Shown here piece after piece: positions 62,748-64,000 of a DNA stretch of 64,000 nucleotides (positions within the stretch are counted from its first letter, which is position 1; every line of letters starts with the position of its first letter). The DNA comes from Hyphomicrobiales bacterium. Its GTDB lineage: Bacteria; Pseudomonadota; Alphaproteobacteria; Rhizobiales; Kaistiaceae. The notes beneath the pieces were generated by a model that was not told the DNA's origin, made no database searches, and saw only the letters and a program-made list of their open reading frames with translations. Made by a program: the position numbers and the translations under genes. Where the stretch lies: the NCBI GenBank assembly GCA_017305635.1, contig JAFKKF010000019.1, positions 1 to 64,000 of the forward strand, written 5' to 3'.

Positions 62748-64000
62748 ATGAACGACGTCGCCGCCACTGCAATCCGCAAAGCCGATGCCGCCGCGCCTCC
62801 CGGTCACCCGGCGCGCTTCATCCTCCAGACGATCGTCGCCGGCATCCTCTGCGGCTTCCTGGCCGTCGTCATGTCGATCAGCTTCGCCAGCGCGCTGCTG
62901 CCGCCGACCCTGTCGAGCTACCTTCCCGTCGCCGCGGGCCTCGCCCTTTTCACCAGCGCCGTCGCGTCCTTCGTCTCGGCGCTGACCAGCGACATCCACG
63001 GCTCGGTCTCCATCACCGAGGGCGTGCCCCTCGTCGCCATGGCGAGCCTCGCCGCCCCGATCGCCGTGACGGTCGCCGCCCATGGCGGCCCGCACGAGAT
63101 GGCGGTCACCATCTTCGTCGCGCTCGCCATCACCACGGCCCTAACCGGCATCGCCCTCCTCGCCCTCGGCTATTTCCGCCTCGGCGGGCTGGTCCGCTTC
63201 GTGCCCTACCCGGTGATGGGCGGCTTCCTCGCAGGCACCGGCTGGCTGATACTCGAATCGGGCCTTGACCTCATTGCCGGTGCTCACGTCGCCTTCGCCT
63301 CCCTGCCCGGGCTGCTCAGCGACCCTGTCGTCCTCGGCAAGGCCTCGGTGGCGCTCCTCTTCGTCGGCCTCGTCGGCCTCGCCCGCCAGATGACGCGGGG
63401 CACCCTGGTCCTGCCCGTCGTCGCGGTCGCGGGCCTCATCGCCTACAACATCGTCGTCGCGGTCGCAGGCTTCTCGGAGGAAAGCCTGCTCGCTTCGGGC
63501 TGGCTGATCGCCGTGCCGAGGGGAACCAGCCTCTGGCCGCCCTTCACGCCGGCCGACTTCGCATCGGTCGACTGGAGCGCCATCCTCGACCAGGCCCTCG
63601 GCATGCCCGGCGTGGCGATCGTCACCATCTCGGCGCTCCTCATGAACGCCAGCGGCATCGAGTTCGAGGCGGCCGAGGACATGGACCTCGACCGCGAGCT
63701 GCGCTCCGTGGGCCTGCAGAGCGTCCTCGTCGCCCTCGGCGGAGGCGCGCCCCCCTATCCTTCCATCTCCCTCAGCCTTCTCGCCACCCGCCTCGGCGCG
63801 AGGAGCCGGGCGATCGGCATCATCGTCGCGGCCATCGTCGCGGCGTCCCTGATCTCCGGCGGGACGATCTTCTCCATCGTGCCGACGCCGCTCCTCGGCG
63901 GCCTGCTCATCTGGCTCGGTGGCACGCTCATCGTGCAATGGCTGTTCGGCGCGACCCGGCGCCTGATCCTGCCCGAGAGCCTAATCATCTTCCTGATCTT
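62748..64000 (+). CDS. SulP-family anion transporter, 3' end outside window
   Basis: The frame is open from ATG 62748 to the window end (417 codons). It encodes many hydrophobic helices typical of SulP transporters: QTIVAGILCGFLAVVMSISF at the start, DIHGSVSITEGVPLVAMASL and LVRFVPYPVMGGFLAGTGWL, which is the strong SulP signature, then a region GIEFEAAEDMDLDRELRSVG. It imports sulfate, bicarbonate or another anion with a cation or in exchange. The ribosome site is weak (GGCAGAAA). Whether a STAS or cyclic-nucleotide domain follows cannot be seen. Confidence 0.88.
   Translation, partial: MNDVAATAIRKADAAAPPGHPARFILQTIVAGILCGFLAVVMSISFASALLPPTLSSYLPVAAGLALFTSAVASFVSALTSDIHGSVSITEGVPLVAMASLAAPIAVTVAAHGGPHEMAVTIFVALAITTALTGIALLALGYFRLGGLVRFVPYPVMGGFLAGTGWLILESGLDLIAGAHVAFASLPGLLSDPVVLGKASVALLFVGLVGLARQMTRGTLVLPVVAVAGLIAYNIVVAVAGFSEESLLASGWLIAVPRGTSLWPPFTPADFASVDWSAILDQALGMPGVAIVTISALLMNASGIEFEAAEDMDLDRELRSVGLQSVLVALGGGAPPYPSISLSLLATRLGARSRAIGIIVAAIVAASLISGGTIFSIVPTPLLGGLLIWLGGTLIVQWLFGATRRLILPESLIIFLI

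Overview
The window looks like chromosome from a GC-rich alphaproteobacterium of the Hyphomicrobiales (Rhizobiales) type. This rests on the very high third-position GC, the frequent GTG/TTG starts, the clockwise ureD-A-B-C / ureE-F-G gene content, a DUF993 protein, a Tad-type pilus-associated von Willebrand protein and a biotin-dependent pyruvate carboxylase with rhizobial layout. No genus can be named from sequence alone. About 57 intact protein genes, two tRNA genes and a decayed island scar are visible. No rRNA, CRISPR array or intact mobile element was seen.

Region 1-3010 is a scar of lower GC beside the 3' end of a tRNA-Arg(CCT). It holds a truncated core-type gene (1-257), an FtsX-type ABC permease pseudogene with an in-frame amber codon, an XRE regulator fragment and a frameshifted IS1182-like transposase remnant. 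From 3015 to 20042 come housekeeping and envelope genes: an RNB-domain ribonuclease, a DUF993 protein, an HtrA-like PDZ protein without catalytic triad, three alpha/beta-hydrolase-like genes (two are tandem paralogues with a membrane insert), a CAP-domain protein, two acyl-CoA synthetases, a GNAT/BioF2-like protein with a polysaccharide flippase, TusA, an HNH endonuclease, DsbB and a YqaA-type protein.

Region 20138-31658 starts with tRNA-Leu(CAA) and then forms a small-molecule uptake and catabolism block. It has two Lrp/AsnC regulators around a class III aminotransferase, a NodB-fold deacetylase translationally coupled to a complete LivKHMGF-type ABC transporter, a nucleoside hydrolase, an M24 (ectoine-hydrolase/creatinase-like) protein and a luciferase-like monooxygenase. 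Region 32069-34485 encodes a TadG-like protein with an unusual Cys-rich tandem repeat insert and an M15 peptidase.

Region 34488-45503 is the urease region. On the minus strand it runs ureD-A-B-C, then ureE-F-G plus an M20 amidohydrolase. The two halves are separated by an opposite-strand pair (a HAD phosphatase with a probable ATT start, and a MATE exporter). A penicillin-binding carboxypeptidase and a COG0523 metal-chaperone GTPase are coupled just beyond ureD. Region 45558-64000 is largely carbon metabolism: aldo-keto reductase, GluQ, an AlkA-like glycosylase, an esterase, FAH-family and UxaA-family proteins (sugar-acid type), a HAD phosphatase, ribokinase-type kinase, pyruvate carboxylase, galactose 1-dehydrogenase-like enzyme, a sulfite-oxidase-like/ferredoxin-reductase-like pair, a GH2 beta-mannosidase and the start of a SulP transporter cut by the window end.

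No clearly new multi-gene defence or mobile system is evident. The best candidates for a second look are the TadG repeat insert, the tandem membrane-inserted hydrolase paralogues, the split urease locus, the dead-protease PDZ protein and the ATT-start HAD gene.
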